Shown here piece after piece: positions 52,271-64,000 of a stretch of DNA of 64,000 nucleotides (position 1 is the first letter of the stretch; each line of letters begins with the position of its first letter). The notes below the pieces were generated by a model. That model saw nothing but the letters and a program-made list of their open reading frames with translations, did not search any database and was not told the DNA's origin. Both the position numbers and the translations under genes were made by a program. Source of the DNA: Paenibacillus brevis (GTDB lineage: Bacteria > Bacillota > Bacilli > Paenibacillales > Paenibacillaceae); contig NZ_JAHLQJ010000004.1 in NCBI RefSeq assembly GCF_018919145.1, forward strand, positions 302,606 to 366,605, written 5' to 3'.

Positions 52271-52301
52271 TGTTTTTCACCTCAATTCCCCATTTTTGCT
52301 C

Positions 52302-52344
52302 AAAAAAATACCCGGTCATCCTTTATCACTAAAGGAATACCGGG
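52302..52344 (-). terminator. Terminator in the leader of copy A
   Basis: On the minus strand CCCGGT-att-CCTTT pairs with AAAGG-atg-ACCGGG and is followed by TATTTTTTT, 31 bases before the start codon. It could be an attenuator or the end of an upstream transcript. Confidence 0.7.
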
Positions 52345-52428
52345 CGTGCTTCGCCAGTCATATCTAGATTTAATAATTATAGTATGTCATCCCAGTTCCA
52401 ATTTCAAGAAAAAGATGAGCAGCGGGAA

Positions 52429-52677
52429 TTTGTACGTTTTTCCCTATAAAAGTCACGTGTCGGCGTCTAAATTACTACTGTTTATACTATATTTCGTACA
52501 AAATTTCCGATTCTACCATCCATACTGGATTTTTTATACGACATTTCGTATAAACGCCCTCATAGCAGCCGCACAAGCAGATCTTTATACGAAATTCCAT
52601 ACAAATATTCGCTCGTCCACCCAAATACCGAGGTATTCGATCACCTCGTCCGTTCTTTGTAGGAAATTACGGACAAA
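52429..52677. repeat. Cluster of five degenerate 22-bp palindromes at 52-bp spacing
   Basis: Copies at 52429-52450, 52481-52502, 52533-52554, 52584-52605 and 52656-52677, each 22 bases with ends TTTrTA...TAyAAA. Copy 3 is nearly perfect (arms TTTATACGA and TCGTATAAA). Starts are separated by 52, 52, 51 and 72 bases; the 29-30-base spacers (last 50) are unrelated. Nothing here encodes protein. Between copies 4 and 5 are two further short inverted repeats (AATACC-GA-GGTATT, 52624-52637). Confidence 0.8.
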
Positions 52678-52809
52678 ACTCTCCGGGATTAAAGACAGCC
52701 GTTATAATGGGATGATGGTTCTTATTCAGTCTGCTTGGGGCTTGGAATGAACTCATCCTATGTCCTCCATTTTGCAGCAGCCGAGTTTTCCCTCTCCCCG
52801 TGCCGGCAT

Positions 52810-53283
52810 TTAGCTACTAATCTTTACAGGAATAAACACCTCCATCTGCCCCCAGCCCTGTGCTTCCATAACAGCCTTCGGCGTAATGATATGCCCCATG
52901 GAATAGTGATTCGGCCGGATATCAAGCTCAAGAAAACCAGAATTTCCAATGTAATCGAGCACTTCCTTTTGTAGCCTGTCATGTGCCTGCCCGTCACGGT
53001 CAAGATAAGCAAAGGTGATGTACAGCCCGCCGTCAAAATCCATGGTTTCAAAGCCACCTGTTTCTCCGTTTTCCGTTAACGCCCAAAGCCATACCATTCC
53101 CTGCTGTTCTTCATCGTAATAAAGGAAGTCCCTAGGCATAAAGCTCTCGCTCGGTTTAGGTGTTACGCTTGAAAAAAACTTGTCAAAGCTTCTCAAAATC
53201 CCATCATCGGAAAAATCACCAACCTCATCTAATCCTGATGTTACCGCCTTGAATGGAGGCAGTGAAATGATTCTGAAATTCAT
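52810..53283 (-). CDS. Effector-binding domain protein (GyrI/AraC-like)
   Basis: A 157-residue protein similar to the middle region of the adjacent MerR fusion (MNFRIISLPPFKAVTSG beside MDIVTLPPMPVITSIR, and FLYYDEEQQGMVWLWAL, ending EVFIPVKI). It probably has the GyrI-like small-molecule-binding fold. The ATG follows AAGGAGG. It starts 49 bases after the MerR gene's stop, on the same strand, so it is likely to be its partner or a split-off copy of its sensor. Confidence 0.82.
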   Translation of the reverse strand: MNFRIISLPPFKAVTSGLDEVGDFSDDGILRSFDKFFSSVTPKPSESFMPRDFLYYDEEQQGMVWLWALTENGETGGFETMDFDGGLYITFAYLDRDGQAHDRLQKEVLDYIGNSGFLELDIRPNHYSMGHIITPKAVMEAQGWGQMEVFIPVKISS

Positions 53284-53332
53284 AAAAAATCCTCCTTGAA
53301 TAAGTGATTGATTTAAATTTTTTCTTCTCATA

Positions 53333-56005
53333 TCATTTTGCTATAAACTGTTCAATTACAGTCGAAACTTCGTCCATACAATCCGCAAAAGCCCTTAGCT
53401 TGTCAGCAATCTTCTTGCGCCTGCTTATATTCTGCAGAGCCTCCAATGTAACGTTAAAGCCACCGCCCAAGGCCTCTAAATCCGTGCCGTTGTCATCATT
53501 CCAATAATGTGCTGTTTTTCTGTAAAGGTCAATGATGTGGTTAATAAATGTCATGTTGGGATCCAGGGCAAGCGCCTTGTCTAAAAACTCCTTGCAGCAG
53601 CCGCTGTTGGTGGCAAGACAGCAAACATAAACGGTGTGCATACCCCAGTTGTCGAATTCTTCCGGCGTGATTTGCTCGAAATAACCTTTTTCAATATGAT
53701 CTGCCCATGCACGAAATGCTTTTACTCCAAAGCAGTAATTCTCATTTTCATAAGCAAGCAGCTGAGGCAGAGATAATATCCGCTCCCGATAGACTCCAGC
53801 CAAGTCTTTGCTTTCCTGCTTTTCACCGATAAATAGCCAGCCATGACAGTGATCATCCTGCTCGGTATATCCCTTTGGCAGTAAATCCTCCACGGATATG
53901 GAATCAGGAACCGTTCCGTCTCCCCCCATATAGAGCAGGGTTTTCCCGTAATCAGCATACCCAACAAGCACACCCCAGCTAACACGGTTATGCGGGTTGT
54001 TGCCATAATCATTCAGAATGACAGGGATTCCCTTGTCAATATACGCCATGAGCATTTGCACATACATTTCACGGTTGGACAGAATTTGCTTCAGCGGAAC
54101 AAAGGTGCTTGCATACCCGCATTCTTCAAAAATTTCTTCAATAACGTGATGGTTCCCTTTCTCGCTCAGGCGATAATCCACCACGCCACAACCTCGAAAG
54201 CCGTTTTTGGAATAAATTTGCGTGAAGTTCTCCCCGGTTAACCCGGCAAAAAACCAATAATCGAAATCCTGTTCATCCAGACATTCCATCACATAGCTCG
54301 CACAGCCGTTGAACCAATAATTCTGACCGTATTCGGGATGAATGATCTGCCTCATTTGAGGCAGTGTGTTGTTGCTCTGTTTCACATTTATTTTCAATGC
54401 CCCCTGCGTTGTATTTGTTTTTGCTGAGGTTTTCAGTTGTGAAATTTTGACAGAGCGGAGACGCTTTTTTCCTTGCCCGTTTGTGCCGATCAGAATGGTC
54501 TGCGGTGTTTGCAGGTGTAAGTCCATAACCATGTAAGGAAAGCTAATGGCGCAAAAGCGGACTTCGCCATTCAGAATAACCGCAAAATGCTTTTCACCCA
54601 CAACCCACGTCAGCTTGTTATAGCGATCATGAGGGATATTTCCGATTCCCGGATAGGAAAATTCATTCCCTAGTACAGGCTGCTGAAAAGAAAGTGCATG
54701 TTTTTTTAAAGCTTTGTCCGCATAATTTTCAGCATTCATGGTGTAGGTGCAATCTCCGTGGGAGAACCAGAGGCTGCCCTCGGTTGTTCCCCAAAGGTAT
54801 TCTTCGCTCTCTTCCTGTGCCAAAAATTCCATGTCAACCCGAAACGGGAGCCTCACAGCCACATTGGTATCCAGCTTTCTTTCGGAAATCCATGCGATAA
54901 ATTCAGCCTCTCCATTCTCCAGAACCGTAAAATGGGGATCATAAATCGGCGTGATTTTGTGAAAATCAACCCCATATTGCCGCAGAATCGGGTTAGCCTT
55001 TTCGATTTCTTCATAAGAGATACTCTCTGTCATTTCAAACTCAGGATAGTCCACAAAGTTAGGCTTGCGCTGTCGTACAGGGACATAAATATTTATCCGC
55101 TCTCGATTGTTTTCAGGGGAAAACACAGCTTCGATCAATGCCTCATGACGTAAGCCGCCATTATGAAGAAAATCCACCTCAAAGCTTGGGTTATCGTCAA
55201 AGCTTTGCAGCATCCGGTACTGTAGGGCCCCCAAGTCTTCATCTGTATAAGTGGACGAAACCGCAAACAAACCGCCCGCGAATTCTCTGTATTCAAATGG
55301 AAGCGCCTCTGTTGATTCGTTACGCTTTTCCATGTCAGCGACTTGGCCGGGAAGCTTCTGCATCATAACGATATCCTCACCGATCTGATACTCAAATATG
55401 GTGCGGCTTCCCGGTTTGCCAAAGGGGATTTGATTGGCGGAAAGCCAGTCCCAGAAGCTCTCTATTTCCGATTTCCTGCTGTCCGTTCTTATAGATGTAA
55501 TCACAGGCATTGGCGGCAACGTTACAATATCCATCTCCAACGGTCTTGCCATCTTATCCGTAATTGTGTTCAAGGCTTCTATCGATAAACCCTTTTTTAA
55601 AGCCGGCAAAGGCTCTGTTTGCGCTTTTTCATAGAGTAGTGGCAGTGCAGAAATATGGGTGATTCCGTGTGCAGTCATAGCGTTCAGAAAGTCATTGACA
55701 AAAGCTTTTAATTGGGAAAGCGTACTGATTTCTTCATCAATTTCCTCCATGCGTTTTACAAAGCTTTGCACTAAAGTCTCCATGTCCTGATTTTCGTAAA
55801 TCCGCAGAATATCCTTGATGGAAATTTGCATTTTCCGCAGTACCAAAATCTGCTGCAGCCGATTGATATTTTCACTATCATAAAAACGGTGCTTCTCAAA
55901 GTGCGGACGCTCGCTCTTCAGCAAGCCTACCTGTTCGTAATATCTGAGTGTTCTTGAGGATATGCCGAATTTTTCCGTGACTTCAGTTATTTTCACTAGA
56001 TTCAT
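53333..56005 (-). CDS. 890-residue MerR regulator with sensor and cysteine-peptidase-like domains
   Basis: An unusual fusion. Residues 1-70: MerR helix-turn-helix (ITEVTEKFGISSRTLRYYEQ). About 75-115: dimerisation coiled coil. About 155-320: effector-binding, GyrI-like region. About 325-530: beta-sandwich of DUF1961-like type (WGTTEGSLWFSHGDCTYTM, LTWVVGEKHFAVILNGEV). About 545-770: a papain-like or BtrH-like region with FNGCASYVMECL and, later, NPHNRVSWGVLVGYADYG, where Cys and His could form a catalytic pair. The last ~120 residues are helical. Translation starts at the ATG at 56005. The promoter at 56033-56063 has the 19-base spacer typical of MerR control. Confidence 0.85.
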   Translation of the reverse strand: MNLVKITEVTEKFGISSRTLRYYEQVGLLKSERPHFEKHRFYDSENINRLQQILVLRKMQISIKDILRIYENQDMETLVQSFVKRMEEIDEEISTLSQLKAFVNDFLNAMTAHGITHISALPLLYEKAQTEPLPALKKGLSIEALNTITDKMARPLEMDIVTLPPMPVITSIRTDSRKSEIESFWDWLSANQIPFGKPGSRTIFEYQIGEDIVMMQKLPGQVADMEKRNESTEALPFEYREFAGGLFAVSSTYTDEDLGALQYRMLQSFDDNPSFEVDFLHNGGLRHEALIEAVFSPENNRERINIYVPVRQRKPNFVDYPEFEMTESISYEEIEKANPILRQYGVDFHKITPIYDPHFTVLENGEAEFIAWISERKLDTNVAVRLPFRVDMEFLAQEESEEYLWGTTEGSLWFSHGDCTYTMNAENYADKALKKHALSFQQPVLGNEFSYPGIGNIPHDRYNKLTWVVGEKHFAVILNGEVRFCAISFPYMVMDLHLQTPQTILIGTNGQGKKRLRSVKISQLKTSAKTNTTQGALKINVKQSNNTLPQMRQIIHPEYGQNYWFNGCASYVMECLDEQDFDYWFFAGLTGENFTQIYSKNGFRGCGVVDYRLSEKGNHHVIEEIFEECGYASTFVPLKQILSNREMYVQMLMAYIDKGIPVILNDYGNNPHNRVSWGVLVGYADYGKTLLYMGGDGTVPDSISVEDLLPKGYTEQDDHCHGWLFIGEKQESKDLAGVYRERILSLPQLLAYENENYCFGVKAFRAWADHIEKGYFEQITPEEFDNWGMHTVYVCCLATNSGCCKEFLDKALALDPNMTFINHIIDLYRKTAHYWNDDNGTDLEALGGGFNVTLEALQNISRRKKIADKLRAFADCMDEVSTVIEQFIAK

Positions 56006-56032
56006 AACAGCCCTCCGTCTCGTTCTGCTATC

Positions 56033-56063
56033 ATTATATCAGTTGACCTAACGTCAATTTCAA
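56033..56063 (-). promoter_or_regulatory. MerR-type promoter with 19-bp spacer and operator
   Basis: On the minus strand TTGAAA (56058-56063) and TATAAT (56033-56038) are 19 bases apart. The dyad TTGAC-GTTAG-GTCAA (56043-56057) fills the spacer, as expected for activation by DNA twisting. Confidence 0.7.
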
Positions 56064-56111
56064 TGCCTCATTTTCTCAATTAACGAAAGTATTTTGAGCA
56101 AATAGGTAAAT

Positions 56112-56151
56112 AAAAAAGGGAGCTCTCTTCTTGTGGAAAAGAGAACCTCCC
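56112..56151 (-). terminator. Terminator after the glycosyltransferase gene
   Basis: On the minus strand GGGAGGTTCTCTT...AAGAGAGCTCCC is followed by six T. Confidence 0.8.
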
Positions 56152-56187
56152 TATGAGTCATTTACACCGGATTCGATTCAGCTTTAG

Positions 56188-57285
56188 TTATAAAAGTTGT
56201 TCCTGTCCATCTGTGATATTCAGCTTTTCCTCAAGCAGCTTTTTGTTATAAACAACACTTTTATCGTTAGGTCTATATTTCCTGGCCTCTTCGTTATGAA
56301 AGTATGATTCCTTATATAGACCTAAACGGTAATAACAAACGCTCATATGAAGGTGCGGGTACCAGGTCCAGTAGGCAGGAAAGCTGAAACTCCATTGATT
56401 CGTATCGGCAGGTAGCTTTGTGGCCAAGTCATACCAGAAAATAGCTGTATGATAGTCATTTTTTCGATAAAAATAATATCCAAGCCGGCTTGCTACTTCA
56501 GCTCTGGGTTTACTGTAATCGAAGGAGCGGCACAATGCGGCAAATTCCTGTTGCATTTTTCCGAGAAAACGATAGCAATCCGCCATATTGATGCATGCGT
56601 TGATTTTATCCTCAACCCATCCTTCTCTAAGCTTCAAATTTTCCTCATAGCTTTCAATGGCTTTTTCGTAATGACCGTTCTCCCTCAATTCATTTCCATA
56701 GTAAAAATAGTCCCGTGCGCTGAAAGTATCGCCTCGGGCAATCTTGGTTTCGTAAATTTTCAGGTTTCGTCCGACTTTATGTTCCGTCTTCTTATGGGTG
56801 ATGGCCACGTCGGAGTTGATAACATAGCCGCTCACATCCAAATAATTGTGCACATCTCCGCGCCATTGAAAATTTTTAGCTGTTTTAACCAAACGGTTAC
56901 GGCGATAACGAAGCGTGACGTTTCCGAATTCATCCATGCCCGCATTGTAAAACATAGAGACGGAATCCACGGTTGGATCTAATGTTTTTTTAAGCTCGAG
57001 AAATGCTTGTCGGTCTCCCTCGAGAATAACGTCATCGGCATCCAAATATAGAATGTACTCTTTCGTTGCATAAGTAAAAGCATGATTTCTCGCTTCCGAG
57101 AAGCTGCCGGTCCACGGAAAGTGATAAATTCGGTCCGTATATTGCTCGGCGATTTCTATCGTACGGTCTGTTGAACCCGTATCAATAATGTTAATTTCAT
57201 CAACAATATCTTTGGCAGAGTCCAGACAGCGAGCAAGAACTTCTTCTTCGTTCTTTACGATCATACAAAGGCTTATGGTAATCAT
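56188..57285 (-). CDS. Family 2 glycosyltransferase with TPR-like C-terminus
   Basis: A 365-residue protein. GT-A domain (residues 1-200): ISLCMIVKNEEEVLARCLDS, INIIDTGSTDRTIEIAE, and the DxD motif LDADDV. The C-terminal half (about 200-350) has tetratricopeptide-like helix pairs (NGHYEKAIESYEENLKLREGW). This architecture is common next to BclA-like collagen genes in Bacilli, where the enzyme glycosylates spore-surface threonines. The ATG at 57285 follows AAAGGA. The collagen gene is upstream on the same strand, about 400 bases away. Confidence 0.88.
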   Translation of the reverse strand: MITISLCMIVKNEEEVLARCLDSAKDIVDEINIIDTGSTDRTIEIAEQYTDRIYHFPWTGSFSEARNHAFTYATKEYILYLDADDVILEGDRQAFLELKKTLDPTVDSVSMFYNAGMDEFGNVTLRYRRNRLVKTAKNFQWRGDVHNYLDVSGYVINSDVAITHKKTEHKVGRNLKIYETKIARGDTFSARDYFYYGNELRENGHYEKAIESYEENLKLREGWVEDKINACINMADCYRFLGKMQQEFAALCRSFDYSKPRAEVASRLGYYFYRKNDYHTAIFWYDLATKLPADTNQWSFSFPAYWTWYPHLHMSVCYYRLGLYKESYFHNEEARKYRPNDKSVVYNKKLLEEKLNITDGQEQLL

Positions 57286-57330
57286 GAGAGTTATTCCTTT
57301 CATTAAGATAATAAGAGATGAGAAGGAAGA

Positions 57331-57361
57331 GGAGAATACTCCCGAAGAGGAAGTATTCTCC
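57331..57361 (-). terminator. Hairpin between the collagen region and the glycosyltransferase
   Basis: GGAGAATACT and AGTATTCTCC form a perfect 10-base stem. On the minus strand a T/C-rich stretch follows, so termination is possible but not strong. Confidence 0.5.
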
Positions 57362-57368
57362 GAAGAAG

Positions 57369-57584
57369 CTAAGAGAAGAACAAGATAACACTTAAGTCAG
57401 TCTTTACTCCTTGAACAGAAAATATATTCACAGCGCTTTTGAAAATGTCCCCTACTTGGATCGCAACGCTCATTGTTGCTGCAGGAACAGTATATCGAAA
57501 TACATCTGTAATTAGACGACTAAACATAGATGTATGCAGCAGTGCTGTATCATATGGTCCGGAATCTACAAGTGTACCGTTCAC
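57369..57584 (-). CDS. Short ORF after the collagen gene; possible remnant of its C-terminal domain
   Basis: A 71-residue frame (GTG start) with MFSRLITDVFRYTVPAATMS and a beta-rich, hydrophobic composition. It has no ribosome site. A stop (TGA) precedes it directly in the same frame. BclA-type proteins normally end in a C-terminal beta-domain, but the collagen ORF here ends at 57692 after GPTG. This fragment could be the displaced end of that domain, or an unrelated small gene. No frame joins the two without several changes. Confidence 0.3.
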   Translation of the reverse strand: MNGTLVDSGPYDTALLHTSMFSRLITDVFRYTVPAATMSVAIQVGDIFKSAVNIFSVQGVKTDLSVILFFS

Positions 57585-57656
57585 ATCAAATCATGTTGTG
57601 AATTGTGAAGTTCATAATGTTTCTCAGCCGTTGCAGTCTCTAGAAAAGTTGGATAA

Positions 57657-62464
<4,808 letters not shown>

Positions 62465-62477
62465 CTAGAGACTTGTA

Positions 62478-62505
62478 CATCTTATGAAATTAATCTCAAA
62501 TGTGT
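62478..62505 (-). promoter_or_regulatory. Candidate SigK promoter of the collagen gene
   Basis: On the minus strand AC (62504-62505), 17 bases, then CATAAGATG (62478-62486), a fair match to the SigK pattern AC-N16/17-CATAnnnTA. The start would be about 25 bases before the ribosome site. Confidence 0.4.
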
Positions 62506-62830
62506 CTCCGCTGTTAGTAACTGATAACAGTATATTTTTTAAAGACTCGATCTAAAAATCAGCACATGACGATCAAACGAAATAAATGATGTCGATTACA
62601 TTCCACTAGAATACCTGCATTAAAATGAGAATCGAGAATCTTCTCTTGCCAAATTCGCTTGGTTCTAAAAATGTATTTAACTGTAAAAAATCCCAGACTA
62701 TTGATCAAAAGTAGGGATTATGTTTTAAAGGAAAATGATCGGCGTGAAGTATATGCCGCTTTGAATGATGAAACCACACGGTTTCAGAATCAGGGTGGTA
62801 TTTTTTGTTTTAGCGAGAGGAGAGATCAAA
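62506..62830. other. Intergenic region before copy B
   Basis: About 320 A/T-rich bases without a convincing gene. It contains short inverted repeats (CTGTTA...TAACAG near 62511-62530; GAAACC-n-GGTTTC near 62768-62783). I see no palindrome array like that near copy A. Confidence 0.5.
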
Positions 62831-63507
62831 TTATCACGTTTTGAAATTGAATTTGAAGAATGGCTTTCTAAACAAATCTCCAATGAATTGAATCCTAGAA
62901 GGCGGGAGTTACTTAGGAAAGGGTTGGGTCACGGAACTGTGGAGTTTCTTAGAAGGATTTGGTACCCGGCAATCGGGAATTTCAATGATTTGTATGCGGA
63001 ATGGGAGGTGCGGGATTTGAACAATTGATACCGTTAACTCGATCTCGCGTACATGCCGACCGGTGTAAAAGGATGATCGAAATTCTTGGATGCGGCTCAC
63101 ATGCGAGAGATATCGAAACAGGGCGATTTAAAGACTTATGTATGAAGCAGGCTATGTTAAGCCTTGACGATTGGTTATTCCTACCTATCGCATATTTATC
63201 CATCAAGGAAGATCCCTCCATTTGTAATCAGCTTGTGTTCTCATTCGTTGGAAAGTTTACCTCTTTGCCGGCTTTGCACTCTTTAGATTGGATTGAAAAT
63301 GAGACTATACGTTATGCAAGGCGACTTTTACGGCCATTCACTTCAAAAGAACTAGCTTCCTTCTCCAACGTTCAGAGAAGCATGCGAGGCGTATTCTACA
63401 GCGGCTTGTACATAAAACACCGGTTGCCTGTTGTAGATGAGAAGCAAAGATACCGCACCTGGCAGCTTTCGGAATCTCGTTCTCTAAAAGACATTCGAGA
63501 CTTTTAG
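62831..63507 (+). pseudogene. Copy B of the nuclease-like/winged-helix family, frameshifted
   Basis: Aligns with copy A (51587-52270) end to end with nearly the same length (225 against 227 codons). First frame: RFEIEFEEWLSK through NFNDLYAEWEVRD. About 63015-63025 the frame shifts by one base to FEQLIPLTRSRVHADR, then MIEILGCGSHARD and LSIKEDPSICNQLV, and a C-terminal winged helix. The start codon, TTG in copy A, is TTA here (62831), although GAGAGGAG remains upstream. The metal-motif lysine is replaced (EIL). It is probably not translated. Confidence 0.7.
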
Positions 63508-63534
63508 AACGCATTATTATGGTACTTTGATCGA

Positions 63535-63656
63535 TAAGGGATATTATCAGGCTCAACCAGTTTTTTCTCACCAAAATTCACCTTTAAGAGGACCAAATGT
63601 CCGTTAGAACTTACTTAAATGAAAGAATGGTTTCTAAGGAGATGTAATGTCCGTTA
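63535..63656. repeat. Three 22-bp palindromes at exact 50-bp spacing beside copy B
   Basis: Copies at 63535-63556 (weak), 63585-63606 and 63635-63656. The last two share AATGTCCGTTA at their 3' ends and TAAG at their 5' ends, giving a palindrome of the form TAAcGGAC...GTCCGTTA. Starts are 50 bases apart. The sequence differs from the copy A cluster, but the unit length and spacing are the same. Confidence 0.65.
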
Positions 63657-63735
63657 GGAAGCAAAAATGGATGCGGGCATACATGGGTGCGGCGTACCTT
63701 GGGGGTATTCCCGTTATCGTACTCACCTAAATGAG

Positions 63736-63767
63736 AAAAATCCCGATCCATTCGGATCGGGATTTTT
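63736..63767. terminator. Bidirectional terminator after tRNA-Ala
   Basis: AAAAATCCCGATCC and GGATCGGGATTTTT flank a four-base loop. Confidence 0.85.
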
Positions 63768-63775
63768 CATTGTTA

Positions 63776-63848
63776 TGGAGCCTAGGGGGATCGAACCCCT
63801 GACCTCATCGCTGCCAGCGATGCGCTCTCCCAGCTGAGCTAAGGCCCC
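63776..63848 (-). tRNA. tRNA-Ala (GGC)
   Basis: Cloverleaf with acceptor GGGGCCT/AGGCTCC, D-arm, anticodon loop CTGGCAG (anticodon GGC, alanine) and T-arm GGGGTTCGATCCCC. The CCA end is not encoded. Confidence 0.93.
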
Positions 63849-63944
63849 CTATTTAGTTAGCACTGGTTTCACAGCGACCCTTTGAGTATATAAAATCCTT
63901 CAGAACTTGTCAAGAAGCAGGGGTGTAAAATGTTGTTGTGCTGT

Positions 63945-63982
63945 GATAATGTCACCCTATAACTGTTCTGAGATAATGTCAC
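63945..63982. repeat. Direct repeats, possible left end of an insertion sequence
   Basis: GATAATGTCAC at 63945-63955 and 63972-63982. AGGAGACATT at the window's end could be the ribosome site of a transposase starting just beyond. Confidence 0.35.
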
Positions 63983-64000
63983 TATGGGACAGGAGACATT

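Noticed and set aside
52429..52677. Reading the palindrome array as a CRISPR
   Set aside because: The repeats are too degenerate and only 22 bases, there are no cas genes, and one spacing is 72 bases. A protein-binding array fits better.

Overview
The window looks like chromosome from a spore-forming Firmicute, most likely Paenibacillus or a close relative. The signs are Gram-positive ribosome binding sites, lipoprotein substrate-binding proteins, YesM/YesN-type two-component systems beside ABC sugar importers, YtxH/YuzB/YutE-type housekeeping genes, a leucine T-box, and a giant BclA-like collagen protein with a neighbouring glycosyltransferase, as on spore surfaces. No rRNA, complete insertion sequence, prophage or CRISPR-Cas locus is present. 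A transposon end may start at the right edge.

1-19.6 kb is one large glycan-utilisation locus: two complete ABC sugar importers, a YesM/YesN two-component system, an extra lipoprotein binding protein, a divergent AraC regulator, and four putative carbohydrate-active enzymes. Two of the four belong to DUF2961/GH172 and DUF4185/GH183, the families established as exo- and endo-acting D-arabinan hydrolases. The locus may therefore consume D-arabinan from mycobacterial-type cell walls, or another furanose polymer. A LacI-like dyad in front of yesM recurs in front of the DUF4185 gene, and a consensus cre lies in the intergenic region before the AraC gene.

19.6-33 kb is mostly housekeeping: YuzB- and HesB-like proteins, a DUF1232 protein, an M14 peptidase coupled to a TraX protein, a lipid kinase, glutamate racemase, YtxH, a HepT-like YutE protein, a Dabb protein, a GlcNAc-kinase-like/GH4 phosphoglycosidase operon with its AraC regulator, leuA under a leucine T-box, a PadR regulator split by a -1 frameshift at a dnaX-type slippery heptamer, and tRNA-Lys.

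33-51.5 kb holds small regulatory and transport modules: a metallo-hydrolase, acetyltransferase, MFS and ROK regulator; an ABC-2 exporter with a LuxR-type two-component system; two MarR-controlled units with palindromic operators; a TetR/membrane-protein pair; GyrI-like, SDR and HxlR genes; and the hxlAB ribulose-monophosphate pair.

51.5-64 kb is the most unusual part. It has two copies of a nuclease-like/winged-helix protein family, one intact and one frameshifted. Each lies beside a cluster of degenerate 22-bp palindromes spaced about 50-52 bp apart with unrelated DNA between them. It also has an 890-residue MerR fusion carrying a cysteine-peptidase-like region, the roughly 1,584-residue collagen-like protein, and tRNA-Ala.
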